Below, in pieces: positions 43,485 to 52,498 of a stretch of 58,022 nt of DNA. Every line of letters starts with the position of its first letter. The stretch's first letter is position 1. The stretch is from Flavobacteriales bacterium. Its GTDB lineage: Bacteria > Bacteroidota > Bacteroidia > Flavobacteriales_D > Crocinitomicaceae. The notes below the pieces were generated by a model. It saw only the letters and a program-made list of their open reading frames with translations, did no database searches and was not told where the DNA came from. The position numbers were made by a program, and so were the translations under genes. The stretch lies in the NCBI GenBank assembly GCA_013373595.1, contig JABXHO010000060.1, positions 1-58,022 on the forward strand, written 5' to 3'.

Positions 43485-45305
43485 ATGATTAAATTAAATC
43501 TAGTTATTGGCTTACTATTCTTATTCCTTAGTAAAGGGATTAGCGCAAGCGTGGTCGATAGTTTAGAAATCGAACTTCGAAAACAAAAAGACACAAAGCG
43601 CGTCGATGTTCTCAACGAACTAGCTTGGCATTATCGTCTTACCAATTCGAAAGAAGCATTAGAGTTTGCAAACCTCGCTTTAGAAGAATCAAGAGAATTA
43701 AACTATCTTATTGGTGAAGGCAAGGCGCTCAGAAGATTGGGCGTCTTGCGCCTTCAAAGTCATGAAAACAAGCTTGCCTTAAAGCATCTATTTGACGCAC
43801 TCGCAATTTACGAGTCCATTCCCGACTGGGAAGAATTATCAAAAACACATTTGAGCATTGGAAATGCTTACATGGATCTTAAAAATTTCGAAAAGGCGCA
43901 AAGTCACTATTTGAAAGCCGAAAAAATTTGTATTGCTCACGGATTTACCGATCAATACACAGTCATTGCCAATAACATTGGAGCCACGCAGGAGAATTTT
44001 GAATTATACGATGAAGCCTTAGATACCTATAAAAGGGCGTTGGTTCATTCTGATTCAACTAGTCAAAATTATTCAAACCTCCTTCTCAATGCTAGTTCTG
44101 CTTTTTTCTATACGGATCAACTGGATTCTGCAATTATTTATATCGAGCGAGCCAAAGAACGGTATGCATCAGCGAATGACACCAATGGTTTGGTTAAGTG
44201 CTGGCAAAATGAAGCAGTTTACAATGAATCTGAAGAGAGATATGGAGTTGCTATAGAGAAGTATCGACAGGCCTTGATTTATGCCGAGGCAATTGATAAC
44301 TACGGAGCGCAATTTGACTGTGAACAAGGTTTGATGCTCTGTTTTGGAGCTTTGGGCGAGATTGATAGTATGTATGTTCATTTCGAAAATAGCTTGGATC
44401 TTGGCGAGTTGTTAGTCGATTCAAAAACAGATAAAGCGCTTCACGAACTTTCCGTTAAATACGAGGTAGCGAAAAAAGAGTCTGACCTGAAGAAGTTACA
44501 GCAGGAGCGAGAGTTCGAAGCAGAAAGAAATTCATTGAAGCAAAAAACGATCAACTATTTGTTAGCAATAATTGCAATAATCGCGGTTCTTCTAATTTTA
44601 CTTTTTCTTTATTTTAGGCAAAAACAGAATTCTGCGAACTTAAAAGTCAAAATTACGAACAATGAGATTGAATCTTTGATCAAGAATCAAGAACTTCAGA
44701 TGTATCAAGCTTTAATTGAAGGTCAGGATTCTGAAAGAAAAAGAATCTCACAAGATCTCCACGACCGCATTGGCGGACTTCTTGCCACGATTAACCTGCA
44801 ATTCGAAGGAGCTGAGTTAGACGAAGGAAAACGTATTGAGAATGTTAGAAATTTGGTAAACGAGTCAATCAAGGAAGTCCGAAGTATTTCTCATAACTTG
44901 TCAGATGGAAGAATTGATCAAGTGGGATTGGTTTCTGCGATTCAAGGGTTAAAGCAGTCGTTGACTGATTCTGGGAAAATTAAAGTTGATCTTTTTGCCG
45001 AGAACTACAATAAGAATCTTACGATTGAATCGGAAAGAGAAGTATACAAGATTATTTTAGAGTTAATAGGTAATACACTGAAACACGCTGATGCTAGTTC
45101 AATTGTAATTCAATTGAATGCTTTCAACGAAAATGTGCAACTCATGTTCGAGGACAACGGAAAAGGCTTTGATATCAATGCTTCCCGAAATGGACTTGGC
45201 ATGCGAACCATTCAGCAAAGAGTCTCTAACTTAAACGGTGACCTAAGAATTGATAGTAAAAAAGGGTACGGCACAACGGTAATAATTGAAATTCCAATAG
45301 AATGA
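43485..45305 (+). CDS. TPR-linked sensor histidine kinase (HisKA_3/NarL-type partner)
   Basis: Membrane sensor kinase, 606 aa. It has a signal peptide or first membrane segment (about 5-20), a periplasmic tetratricopeptide-like region (about 25-330, e.g. GNAYMDLKNFEKAQSHYLKA), one transmembrane helix (about 356-378) and a short coiled-coil. A HisKA_3 dimerisation domain follows with phospho-accepting H426 in SQDLHDRIGG, then a HATPase_c domain with N-box ELIGNTLKHAD, G1 DNGKGFD, and GLGMRTIQQR. This architecture is common in Bacteroidota. The stop overlaps the regulator start by four bases (ATGA), so they form a two-component pair. The signal sensed by the TPR region is not known. Confidence 0.9.
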   Translation: MIKLNLVIGLLFLFLSKGISASVVDSLEIELRKQKDTKRVDVLNELAWHYRLTNSKEALEFANLALEESRELNYLIGEGKALRRLGVLRLQSHENKLALKHLFDALAIYESIPDWEELSKTHLSIGNAYMDLKNFEKAQSHYLKAEKICIAHGFTDQYTVIANNIGATQENFELYDEALDTYKRALVHSDSTSQNYSNLLLNASSAFFYTDQLDSAIIYIERAKERYASANDTNGLVKCWQNEAVYNESEERYGVAIEKYRQALIYAEAIDNYGAQFDCEQGLMLCFGALGEIDSMYVHFENSLDLGELLVDSKTDKALHELSVKYEVAKKESDLKKLQQEREFEAERNSLKQKTINYLLAIIAIIAVLLILLFLYFRQKQNSANLKVKITNNEIESLIKNQELQMYQALIEGQDSERKRISQDLHDRIGGLLATINLQFEGAELDEGKRIENVRNLVNESIKEVRSISHNLSDGRIDQVGLVSAIQGLKQSLTDSGKIKVDLFAENYNKNLTIESEREVYKIILELIGNTLKHADASSIVIQLNAFNENVQLMFEDNGKGFDINASRNGLGMRTIQQRVSNLNGDLRIDSKKGYGTTVIIEIPIE

Positions 45306-45925
45306 TAAACATAGCACTCGTCGACGATCAGAATATATTTTTGGAAGGACTTCAATCATTAATTCAAACGATAGAAGGTTTTGAAGTAGTTGGCTTCGCG
45401 CTCAATGGTAAAGAGGCGATAAAATTATTAGAGAATAGCGAGCTGGATGTCATTCTGATGGACATCAGTATGCCAGTGCTTTCCGGAATTGAAGCCTTGG
45501 AAATAATAAAGGAAAAGGCTCCTGGCGTTAAAGTGATCATGTTATCGACTCACAACGATCGCGGAACGATTGAGAAAACAATTCGGAATGGTGCTGATGG
45601 TTATTTGTTGAAGAACTCAAGTAGAGTGGAGTTAGAGAAAGCGATAAAATGCGTTAACGAAGGAGGAACCTATTTCATGGAGGAAATCAAGGATGTGATG
45701 ATGAACTCCTTCAGAAGTGACAACGTTTCGACTGAAATAAGATTAACTCCACGAGAAATTGAAGTACTTCATTTAATCTGTGATGAATTGACCACTTTGG
45801 AAATAGCCGAAAAGTTGTTTGTGTCCGTCAATACTGTTGAAACGCATCGCAAGAACTTACTCAATAAAACAGGTTCAAAAAACATGATTGGCTTGGTGAA
45901 ATTTGCTTTGGAGAATAAGATTTGA
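45302..45925 (+). CDS. LuxR/NarL-family response regulator
   Basis: A 207-aa DNA-binding response regulator, partner of the TPR histidine kinase. The receiver domain occupies about 1-120. It has the acidic pair in ALVDDQNIF, phospho-acceptor Asp54 in MDISMPVLSG, Ser/Thr in MLSTHNDRG, and Lys in YLLKNSS. The C-terminal LuxR helix-turn-helix occupies about 140-205: LTPREIEVLHLICDELTT, then LFVSVNTVETHRKNL. The gene starts inside the kinase stop (four-base overlap), so the two are translated together. No target promoters are evident. The following gene is separated by 161 bases. Confidence 0.93.
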   Translation: MINIALVDDQNIFLEGLQSLIQTIEGFEVVGFALNGKEAIKLLENSELDVILMDISMPVLSGIEALEIIKEKAPGVKVIMLSTHNDRGTIEKTIRNGADGYLLKNSSRVELEKAIKCVNEGGTYFMEEIKDVMMNSFRSDNVSTEIRLTPREIEVLHLICDELTTLEIAEKLFVSVNTVETHRKNLLNKTGSKNMIGLVKFALENKI

Positions 45926-46086
45926 AAGCAAGAATTTGTTACTGTCTAATCACCAAAAACTTTGGAGTAAAATACATTGGTATATAGATATACACTCACT
46001 GAATAAATTATTAAATTTGAGTGTTTAGAAATACCACTATAAAGTCCTTGAACCAAATTTTCTGATAATCATAGTTTGTTAGTGAG

Positions 46087-46842
46087 TTGTCTAAAACTAT
46101 AAATATGGCACTATTACCCTGTAAGAATTGTGGACATAAAATCAGTGAGTTTGCTGAGTTTTGTCCAAAATGTAAGGTTTCAACAAAACCCGAGGAGACT
46201 GCTATTGTTGTCAAAGAAGATAAGGTTGAAGATTCAAAACAATCATGTATTGAACCTTCCAAAGCCACTTTAGTAAATTCTTCAAAGAAAAAGAATAGAG
46301 CGATTATTCTATGGAGTGTTCTTGGAGCTGTTGCTCTGATATTCGTTCTATATGGACTTGATGTCGCTTTGAATTCGGGTTATGATACTTCGGGAAACAC
46401 AAATAGTATATCAAACGACTATGAGAATGGCTTAGGGGATGAGGTAGACTCCTACTCTCGATCCCAACCAAATAATCAGAACGATAGGACTTCAAAACCT
46501 GTTGTACAAGCTCCATCAGAAGAAGACATAAGAAGAGAAATGTATCGAGAAAACCTTGGAGCTTATGTCACATTAGAAGTTAATAATTACGGGCAAAAGG
46601 TTTTGGGTGGAATTAAAAACTTGGAAGTAACGATCACTAATAATATGGAGTATTCAATTAATAGCGCAATCGTTCAAATCGATTACTATAAAATGAACGA
46701 TAAATTATATACAACGAAATATGTGCAGTTTGGTTCAATAAGCGCAAATCACCGATTAACCAAGTCAGCACCAGAAACTGAATGGGGAGCCTATGTGCGC
46801 TGTTCAATAAAATCATTAGACATACCTGAGTTAAATCAATAA
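46087..46842 (+). CDS. Zinc-ribbon membrane protein (paralogue 1)
   Basis: A 251-aa protein with an N-terminal zinc ribbon: CKNCGHKISEFAEFCPKCKV (about residues 6-25), with the four Cys at CxxC...CxxC spacing. A linker, one transmembrane helix (about 73-94, LWSVLGAVALIFVLYGLDVA) and a soluble domain follow (about 145-251) with beta strands such as ATLEVNNYGQK and SINSAIVQIDYYK. It is followed, after three bases, by a gene with a similar ribbon and membrane organisation, so the two may form a membrane complex. Function unknown. The mature domain resembles an envelope-facing beta-sandwich, but I claim no family. Confidence 0.6.
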   Translation: MSKTINMALLPCKNCGHKISEFAEFCPKCKVSTKPEETAIVVKEDKVEDSKQSCIEPSKATLVNSSKKKNRAIILWSVLGAVALIFVLYGLDVALNSGYDTSGNTNSISNDYENGLGDEVDSYSRSQPNNQNDRTSKPVVQAPSEEDIRREMYRENLGAYVTLEVNNYGQKVLGGIKNLEVTITNNMEYSINSAIVQIDYYKMNDKLYTTKYVQFGSISANHRLTKSAPETEWGAYVRCSIKSLDIPELNQ

Positions 46843-46845
46843 TGA

Positions 46846-47631
46846 ATGGCAATAATAGAATGCATAGAGTGTAAAGGCAATGTTAGTGATTTGGCAGAAA
46901 CGTGTCCTCATTGTGGGGCGCCAGTTAGTTTAAGTGTCAAAACAGAACCTAAGGAGACCGAATGCTTTGAGTGCAAAAAACCAATTAAAGTAGATCAAGA
47001 TGTATGCCTCAACTGCGGTGTTCGTCAAGCTTTGAAAGATGATTTGGGTAACAAAGAGATTGCCGAAAAAGAGCAACAAGAAAATAGTAAGGAAACGAAA
47101 AAGCCCTCAGTGGAGGCAGCAAAAGAAGAAAATGTCAAGTCAGAGAAGATAGCATCTGAGAAAGCTGCTGAGCCTAAATCGAAGCCTCAGGTAGTTTATG
47201 TCCAAGAGGAAAAGAAAAAGGGAAGTGTACTGCGCACATTAGCAATTATTTTAGCTAGTCTGCTTATTTTCTTTGTCCTGTTAGCAGTGTTTCTGCCAAA
47301 TAATGTAAAGCGTGATTTGTATCAGACCCTTGGCATTGAAAATTCTGATTACGTAAAGCAAAATGGATTGGCTTCATATGTTGAGTTTGAGGCTGCTCAA
47401 AGAGAAACTTTATTTGGAAAAACAGCAATCACTGGCACCATACGTAATAATCATCCAACTGCAACTATTCGAACAACTACTCTCAGATTTAACTTTAGCG
47501 ATGGTTCAGAGGATAGACAGATTTACAAGGTTTTACCTCCAAATAGTAGAGTAAAGTTGTTTAATGAAAAGTTTAACGGGCATAGGAATGCAACGCTAAG
47601 AAGTGTAGAAGTGATTGATGCAAATGACTAA
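46846..47631 (+). CDS. Zinc-ribbon membrane protein (paralogue 2)
   Basis: A 261-aa protein with two N-terminal zinc ribbons: CIECKGNVSDLAETCPHCGA (about 5-24) and CFECKKPIKVDQDVCLNCGV (about 43-62). A charged K/E-rich linker follows (about 65-125), then a transmembrane helix (about 129-151, AIILASLLIFFVLLAVFLPN) and an extracytoplasmic domain of ~105 residues (ETLFGKTAITGTIRNN, then ATIRTTTLRFNFSDGS). It starts three bases after the similar protein upstream, so the two are cotranscribed. Paralogous layout suggests a partner relationship. The beta-rich outer domain (FxIAG-like repeats of NHPTAT) suggests an adhesive or sensing role, but no function is claimed. Confidence 0.6.
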   Translation: MAIIECIECKGNVSDLAETCPHCGAPVSLSVKTEPKETECFECKKPIKVDQDVCLNCGVRQALKDDLGNKEIAEKEQQENSKETKKPSVEAAKEENVKSEKIASEKAAEPKSKPQVVYVQEEKKKGSVLRTLAIILASLLIFFVLLAVFLPNNVKRDLYQTLGIENSDYVKQNGLASYVEFEAAQRETLFGKTAITGTIRNNHPTATIRTTTLRFNFSDGSEDRQIYKVLPPNSRVKLFNEKFNGHRNATLRSVEVIDAND

Positions 47632-47894
47632 GCTTGGTGAGTCATGAATTCGCTACTTCTCATCAATGCGAACGAATCAACTGCAATTTTCAAACCCTGA
47701 GCGGTCTCAGCTCCTGTTTTCAGTCCCGTTCCATTTTTTGTACTATCTTCGAAATACAATGGAATTCATTGAATAAACTTAGTAAAACACTCCCATACTT
47801 ACTGATGAATAAATAACGGAGTGCAAGCCTACAAAACGAATACAATTAACTCACCGAAAAGGCTAGAGTATAAGAGATTAAGAAACAGACCGAA

Positions 47895-49502
47895 ATGGCA
47901 AAAGCAGATATCAATTTTGAAAAAGAACTATGGGACGCAGCGAACGAACTCCGTGGTGCGGTTTCAGAGAATAACTATAAAAACTACATCTTACCTCTGG
48001 TTTTCGTTAAGCATTTGAGTGAACGCTACGAAATCGTACACGACCAACTACATGGACTATTGCAAGATGTGCAATCAGAGTATTATACGAAGGACAAGGC
48101 TGAGATAAACTACGTACTCGAAGATCAAGATGAGTACAAGTCGCGCAATACTTTTATGATTCCCAAAACGGCTTCTTGGCAATACCTGAAGGACAATGCC
48201 GAGCAAGACAATATCAAAGTACTTGTCGATGATGCCTTTGAAGCAATTCAAGAGTTATTGGAGGAACACAACCCTCAGCTTGTGAATATCCTTCCGCGCA
48301 TTTTTGTTCGCAGTGAACTTTCGGCGAAACAGACAGCAGGTATCATCAACCTTCTTTCGCACCCGAAATTTTCTGAAAAGGAAAACCCAGAAAGCGATAT
48401 TTTGGGAAGAATTTACGAATTCTATATTGGGCGTTTTGCCCAAGCTGAAGCCTCAGGGGCGGGGCAGTTTTTCACACCTGGAAGTATTGTACGTCTACTA
48501 GTGAATTTGTTGGAACCCTATAAAGGACGAATCTTTGATCCCGCTTGTGGTTCTGGAGGTATGTTTGTGCAAAGTTTAAAGTTCATTCAAGAGCACGGAG
48601 GTAATAAAAGTGACATTTCCATCTACGGTCAGGAAATGACCGCACAAACATCACGTTTGTGTATGATGAATCTCATGCTCCGGGATCTTTCCTTTGATGT
48701 AAAACTCGGTAACTCCTTGCTCGATGACAAATTCCCCAACCTGAAAGCCGATTTTATCATCGCCAATCCTCCGTTTAATGTGAGTAACTGGCATCCCGAA
48801 GTGTTGCCTGAAACAGATCCGCGCTTGTTCGGACCTAGAGACGAATTCACTACTGATAGTTCCGCCAATTACATGTGGATGCAGACCTTTTGGAGTCATT
48901 TGAGCGACACAGGAACAGCGGGAATTGTGATGGCAAACGGAGCCATGACTTCCAACAACAAGGGAGAAAAAAACGTGCGCCAGTTCATGGTCGATAATTC
49001 CATGATTGATGCCATCGTTCGTCTACCAGACAAGTTGTTCTTAACAACAGGAATTCCAGCTTGTATTTTCATTCTGAGTAAAAACCGAGATGGAAAGGAC
49101 GGCGTTCACCGTGAACGAAACAATGAAATTCTATTTCTCGATGCTTCTAAAATGGGAACAATGGTGAGCAGGAAGCTGCGCGTGTTCACCGATGATGATG
49201 TGAACAAGGTTTCTGATACTTACCACGCATGGCGGAATGCAGGAACGAACGTTGAGCGGAGTCGAAATGAGAGTGGGAATTATGAGGATATCGCTGGTTT
49301 CTGTAAGTCGGCAACGCTCGAAGAGGTGCAAAAGCAAGATTACAAATTAACACCTGGAATCTACGTAGGCGTTGAAGCAGCAGAAGAGGACGACGAACCC
49401 TTTGACGAAAAAATGGAGCGCTTGAAAACAACTTTGGTGGAACAGTTTGAAAAAGGCGAGGAGTTGAAGAAGAAGATTTTGGAGAATTTTGAGAGGTTAT
49501 GA
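47895..49502 (+). CDS. hsdM: Type I restriction-modification DNA methyltransferase subunit (HsdM)
   Basis: Adenine-N6 methyltransferase that works with HsdS to modify host sites, and with HsdR to cut unmodified DNA. The 535-aa protein has an N-terminal helical HsdM domain (about 1-150; LRGAVSENNYKNYILPLVF near 16). The methyltransferase fold follows. Motif I region is FFTPGSIVRLL, then DPACGSGG at 215-222 (S-adenosylmethionine binding), and the catalytic motif IV is NPPF at 291-294. It is the first gene of the island and is followed with a four-base overlap (ATGA) by the KAP NTPase. Family call is certain. The sequence specificity is set by HsdS. Confidence 0.97.
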   Translation: MAKADINFEKELWDAANELRGAVSENNYKNYILPLVFVKHLSERYEIVHDQLHGLLQDVQSEYYTKDKAEINYVLEDQDEYKSRNTFMIPKTASWQYLKDNAEQDNIKVLVDDAFEAIQELLEEHNPQLVNILPRIFVRSELSAKQTAGIINLLSHPKFSEKENPESDILGRIYEFYIGRFAQAEASGAGQFFTPGSIVRLLVNLLEPYKGRIFDPACGSGGMFVQSLKFIQEHGGNKSDISIYGQEMTAQTSRLCMMNLMLRDLSFDVKLGNSLLDDKFPNLKADFIIANPPFNVSNWHPEVLPETDPRLFGPRDEFTTDSSANYMWMQTFWSHLSDTGTAGIVMANGAMTSNNKGEKNVRQFMVDNSMIDAIVRLPDKLFLTTGIPACIFILSKNRDGKDGVHRERNNEILFLDASKMGTMVSRKLRVFTDDDVNKVSDTYHAWRNAGTNVERSRNESGNYEDIAGFCKSATLEEVQKQDYKLTPGIYVGVEAAEEDDEPFDEKMERLKTTLVEQFEKGEELKKKILENFERL

Positions 49503-52498
49503 ACGTCGCAAAGTATATAGCTGAAATTTTAAGTGAATCAAACACAATTATTCTTCCAAGCTTGGGAGCCCTTACGATAACTAATAAAGGCACTGGCGAA
49601 ACTATGTTTATGCCTTATTTACAGCATGACGATAGTAAGTTAGCCGTCCATATTGCGAGTAGAAATAAAATTGATGAGGCGGAAGCAAAAATTATCGTTG
49701 CAAAGTACGTTCGGGAAATCCGAAACAAACTAGAAAAAGGAGAACAACACGAAATTGAGAATATAGGGGTATTCTTGATGACACCTGATAAGGATATTCA
49801 GTTTACATCATTCGTGAGGCTTAAAGTTCTTAATGAATATTTAGAATTAAGAGATCACCTTGAATCTCAAAAAATTAATTTTTATACTGTTGGCTCATAC
49901 TGGAGCGGAGAGGATCGGTGGAAGAGATTTGTTGATGAAGGAATTTGGGAAGTAGGAGATGATGAATCTATAGAAATCGTAAATCAAATTAAACCTGGCG
50001 ATTTTTTGATTCTGAAGTCTACTTTTCAAAAGGGAGGTCGAGGCTATTTTCGGATCAAATTCATTGGTATAGTAATTGAAAATAGGAAAAATGGCTATTC
50101 GATTGATCACGTAAACTGGACATATGCAGCAAATAATATAGACGTCTCTGGAAGTCTAGCAAGGTTGAGACACAGAATTACTCGAATAGACTTAGACGAT
50201 TTTATTGCAATAGTCGATGCCATAGACGATCTCGAAGGACTTTATCAAACTGGTCTTTTTGAACGAAAGTACTTTGGAAAAGGCGATGTTGCTCCAAAAC
50301 TTCCGAAGTACACCCGCTCTGAAGCGATCTCTACCGATCATGGTACTAAGGACTCGCTAAACTTTACAAAAGACATTCAATCCTTGGCAGCCTTGATTGC
50401 TTTGAAAGAAATGAAGCCTCCATTGGCGATTGCTCTTTTCGGAAAATGGGGAAGTGGAAAAAGTTTCTTCATGCAAAGCTTAGAACAACGTATTCGTGAG
50501 CTCTCAAAATACCAAGGATTTATCGATGAGGATGGAGATCCTCCAAATACAGTAGATGGTGATATTTTCATGACAGGAATCGCACACATTAAATTCAATG
50601 CGTGGTCATATATGGACGCGAACCTCTGGGCGGGGCTTGCCCACAGTTTGTTCGAAAAACTGAACCAATACATTACTGATAACACGAAAGGTGAAACAGA
50701 ACGACAAAAAGTACAATCTAAAATCAACGGGCGCCTAGAATTCTTGAATGCTGATCTCCAAGAGAAAAAGGAGAAAGTACAGGAACTTCACAAAAAGAAA
50801 ATGCAACTGGAAGAGGAGCGTGAAACCAAGTTGTTAAGATGGTTCAAGCCAAAATATAATGGGAAAATTAAAGCGTTCTTAACTTACAACGGAATGGAAG
50901 AAAGCGAAGTTGATGCTCTTCTTCCCTCCAAATTGAGAAAGTACGTTGAGAAAAGTATCGGTTTTATTGATTATTTAAAGGGTAACGGTTATCAAGTAAC
51001 GATTTGGCTTTTGGCAATTGTGAGCTTGATTTGGATTTTCAAAACTGTTTTTGTTCCACTTTTGTCTGATGTGAATTCCTTGACAGCGATACTCAAATCG
51101 ATTTGGACATATACGACGCTTTCAGTACTACCCTTTTTCTTTGTTGTAGGGAAATTTATCTATGGATATAGAAAAGTACTAACGAGTCTATTGATTCTCA
51201 ATGATGAAGAGGAAACCTTAAAAACACAATCTACTAACGCAAACGAACAAGATCAAACTAAAAAGGAAATTCAGATCGTAAATAAATCAATAAGCACGAT
51301 AGAGTCAGAAATTCTTAAAGAAGAAAGCGCGCATGAAAATCTGAACGATCGGGCAATAGAAAATCTGATTTCAGAAATTCCCTTGAACGAAGACTACATC
51401 AAACATCTTGGAATAATTACAACGATTCGCAAAGATTTTGAAACACTGAGTGATTTGTTCGCCGACAAAGACAAGGAAATCAATCCAACCTTCAACGAAA
51501 AGGAGAAAAAGCGGGTCGAAGAATTGAATGCCGATCGTAAAGAAATTGAAGAAGCATTCGAAGGATATGGGAATCGAAAGTTGAACAGAATAGTACTTTA
51601 TATCGATGATTTAGATAGGTGCACGGATGAAAAAGTGCTTGAGGTGCTACAAGCTGTCCATTTATTAATGGCATTTCCCTTATTCACTGTGGTCGTTGGT
51701 GTTGATGAAAGATCAGTTCACAATGCCTTGAAGTACAGTCAGCTGAAAAGATACCAAAACATTGATTCCTCAATTGTTTCGAAGACAATCAAGGAAATAC
51801 AGCCCCGTGAATACCTTGAAAAGATTTTTCAAATTCCGTTTCAGTTACCACAAGCTACTGAACAAGGGGTAGAGCAGTTGATCAATCACTTAATTCCAAA
51901 TCCCTTTGAAGAGGAATCATTCGAAGAAAGTGAGGAGGTGAAAACTCCGAATGAGATTGGTGCGAATAAGAAGCCCGTTGAATATAAATCTGAAGTTTCT
52001 GATGCTTTCAGTAATTCATATCTCGAAGAGGAACCAGCGAACTATTCAAGAATTAGAACCATTAAACCCGAAGAAATTAGAATTACAACTAAAGAAAAGA
52101 AGTATTTGCAATTATTTGCGCCACTTGTGGGAAGTAATCCACGTACAATCAAACGTTATGTAAATATTTTCCGCATTATTAAAACACACGAACTGGGTGT
52201 TTTTGAGGAGGAAGATTCAGGGATTAGAATTGCATTTTTGATAGCACTTTATACTGGAATTTATCGGAGAGTTGCAACTTCTTTCTTAAAAAATGAACCT
52301 GACATGGAGTTGAATTCATTTTTGAGTACTTCCGCCGAGATGAGTGAAGGAAAATCGCTCGAAGCAACTGTGTTTCGTTTGATTGAATCCATGCAAAAAT
52401 CTGAAGAAGGAGTGCGATCTATTATGAATATGCCAAAAAAAGATCATTTGAAACTATTTAGCTTTATTGAGCGCTTCTCGTATAAATTGAATGCCTAA
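49499..52498 (+). CDS. KAP NTPase fused to CCDC81-like HU and EVE/PUA-like domains
   Basis: A 999-aa protein. Residues 1-105 resemble the prokaryotic CCDC81-type HU domain (NVAKYIAEILSESNTIILPS, then LGALT; IENIGVF), a predicted DNA/nucleoid-binding module. About 128-215 resemble an EVE/PUA-like domain (FYTVGSYWSGEDRWKRFV, then IKPGDFLILKST), of the type that reads modified bases. The KAP P-loop NTPase domain (about 285-830) has Walker A GKWGSGKS at 315-322, two membrane helices (about 500-560), and Walker B LYIDDLDRC with D703-D704. It is overlapped by hsdM and overlaps hsdS, so it is coupled to the RM operon. Probable effector or guard; inferred. AT-rich. Confidence 0.75.
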   Translation: MNVAKYIAEILSESNTIILPSLGALTITNKGTGETMFMPYLQHDDSKLAVHIASRNKIDEAEAKIIVAKYVREIRNKLEKGEQHEIENIGVFLMTPDKDIQFTSFVRLKVLNEYLELRDHLESQKINFYTVGSYWSGEDRWKRFVDEGIWEVGDDESIEIVNQIKPGDFLILKSTFQKGGRGYFRIKFIGIVIENRKNGYSIDHVNWTYAANNIDVSGSLARLRHRITRIDLDDFIAIVDAIDDLEGLYQTGLFERKYFGKGDVAPKLPKYTRSEAISTDHGTKDSLNFTKDIQSLAALIALKEMKPPLAIALFGKWGSGKSFFMQSLEQRIRELSKYQGFIDEDGDPPNTVDGDIFMTGIAHIKFNAWSYMDANLWAGLAHSLFEKLNQYITDNTKGETERQKVQSKINGRLEFLNADLQEKKEKVQELHKKKMQLEEERETKLLRWFKPKYNGKIKAFLTYNGMEESEVDALLPSKLRKYVEKSIGFIDYLKGNGYQVTIWLLAIVSLIWIFKTVFVPLLSDVNSLTAILKSIWTYTTLSVLPFFFVVGKFIYGYRKVLTSLLILNDEEETLKTQSTNANEQDQTKKEIQIVNKSISTIESEILKEESAHENLNDRAIENLISEIPLNEDYIKHLGIITTIRKDFETLSDLFADKDKEINPTFNEKEKKRVEELNADRKEIEEAFEGYGNRKLNRIVLYIDDLDRCTDEKVLEVLQAVHLLMAFPLFTVVVGVDERSVHNALKYSQLKRYQNIDSSIVSKTIKEIQPREYLEKIFQIPFQLPQATEQGVEQLINHLIPNPFEEESFEESEEVKTPNEIGANKKPVEYKSEVSDAFSNSYLEEEPANYSRIRTIKPEEIRITTKEKKYLQLFAPLVGSNPRTIKRYVNIFRIIKTHELGVFEEEDSGIRIAFLIALYTGIYRRVATSFLKNEPDMELNSFLSTSAEMSEGKSLEATVFRLIESMQKSEEGVRSIMNMPKKDHLKLFSFIERFSYKLNA

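Noticed and set aside
47634-47894. Small open frame upstream of hsdM
   Set aside because: No recognisable protein composition; the spacer most likely holds the operon promoter, which I could not define.
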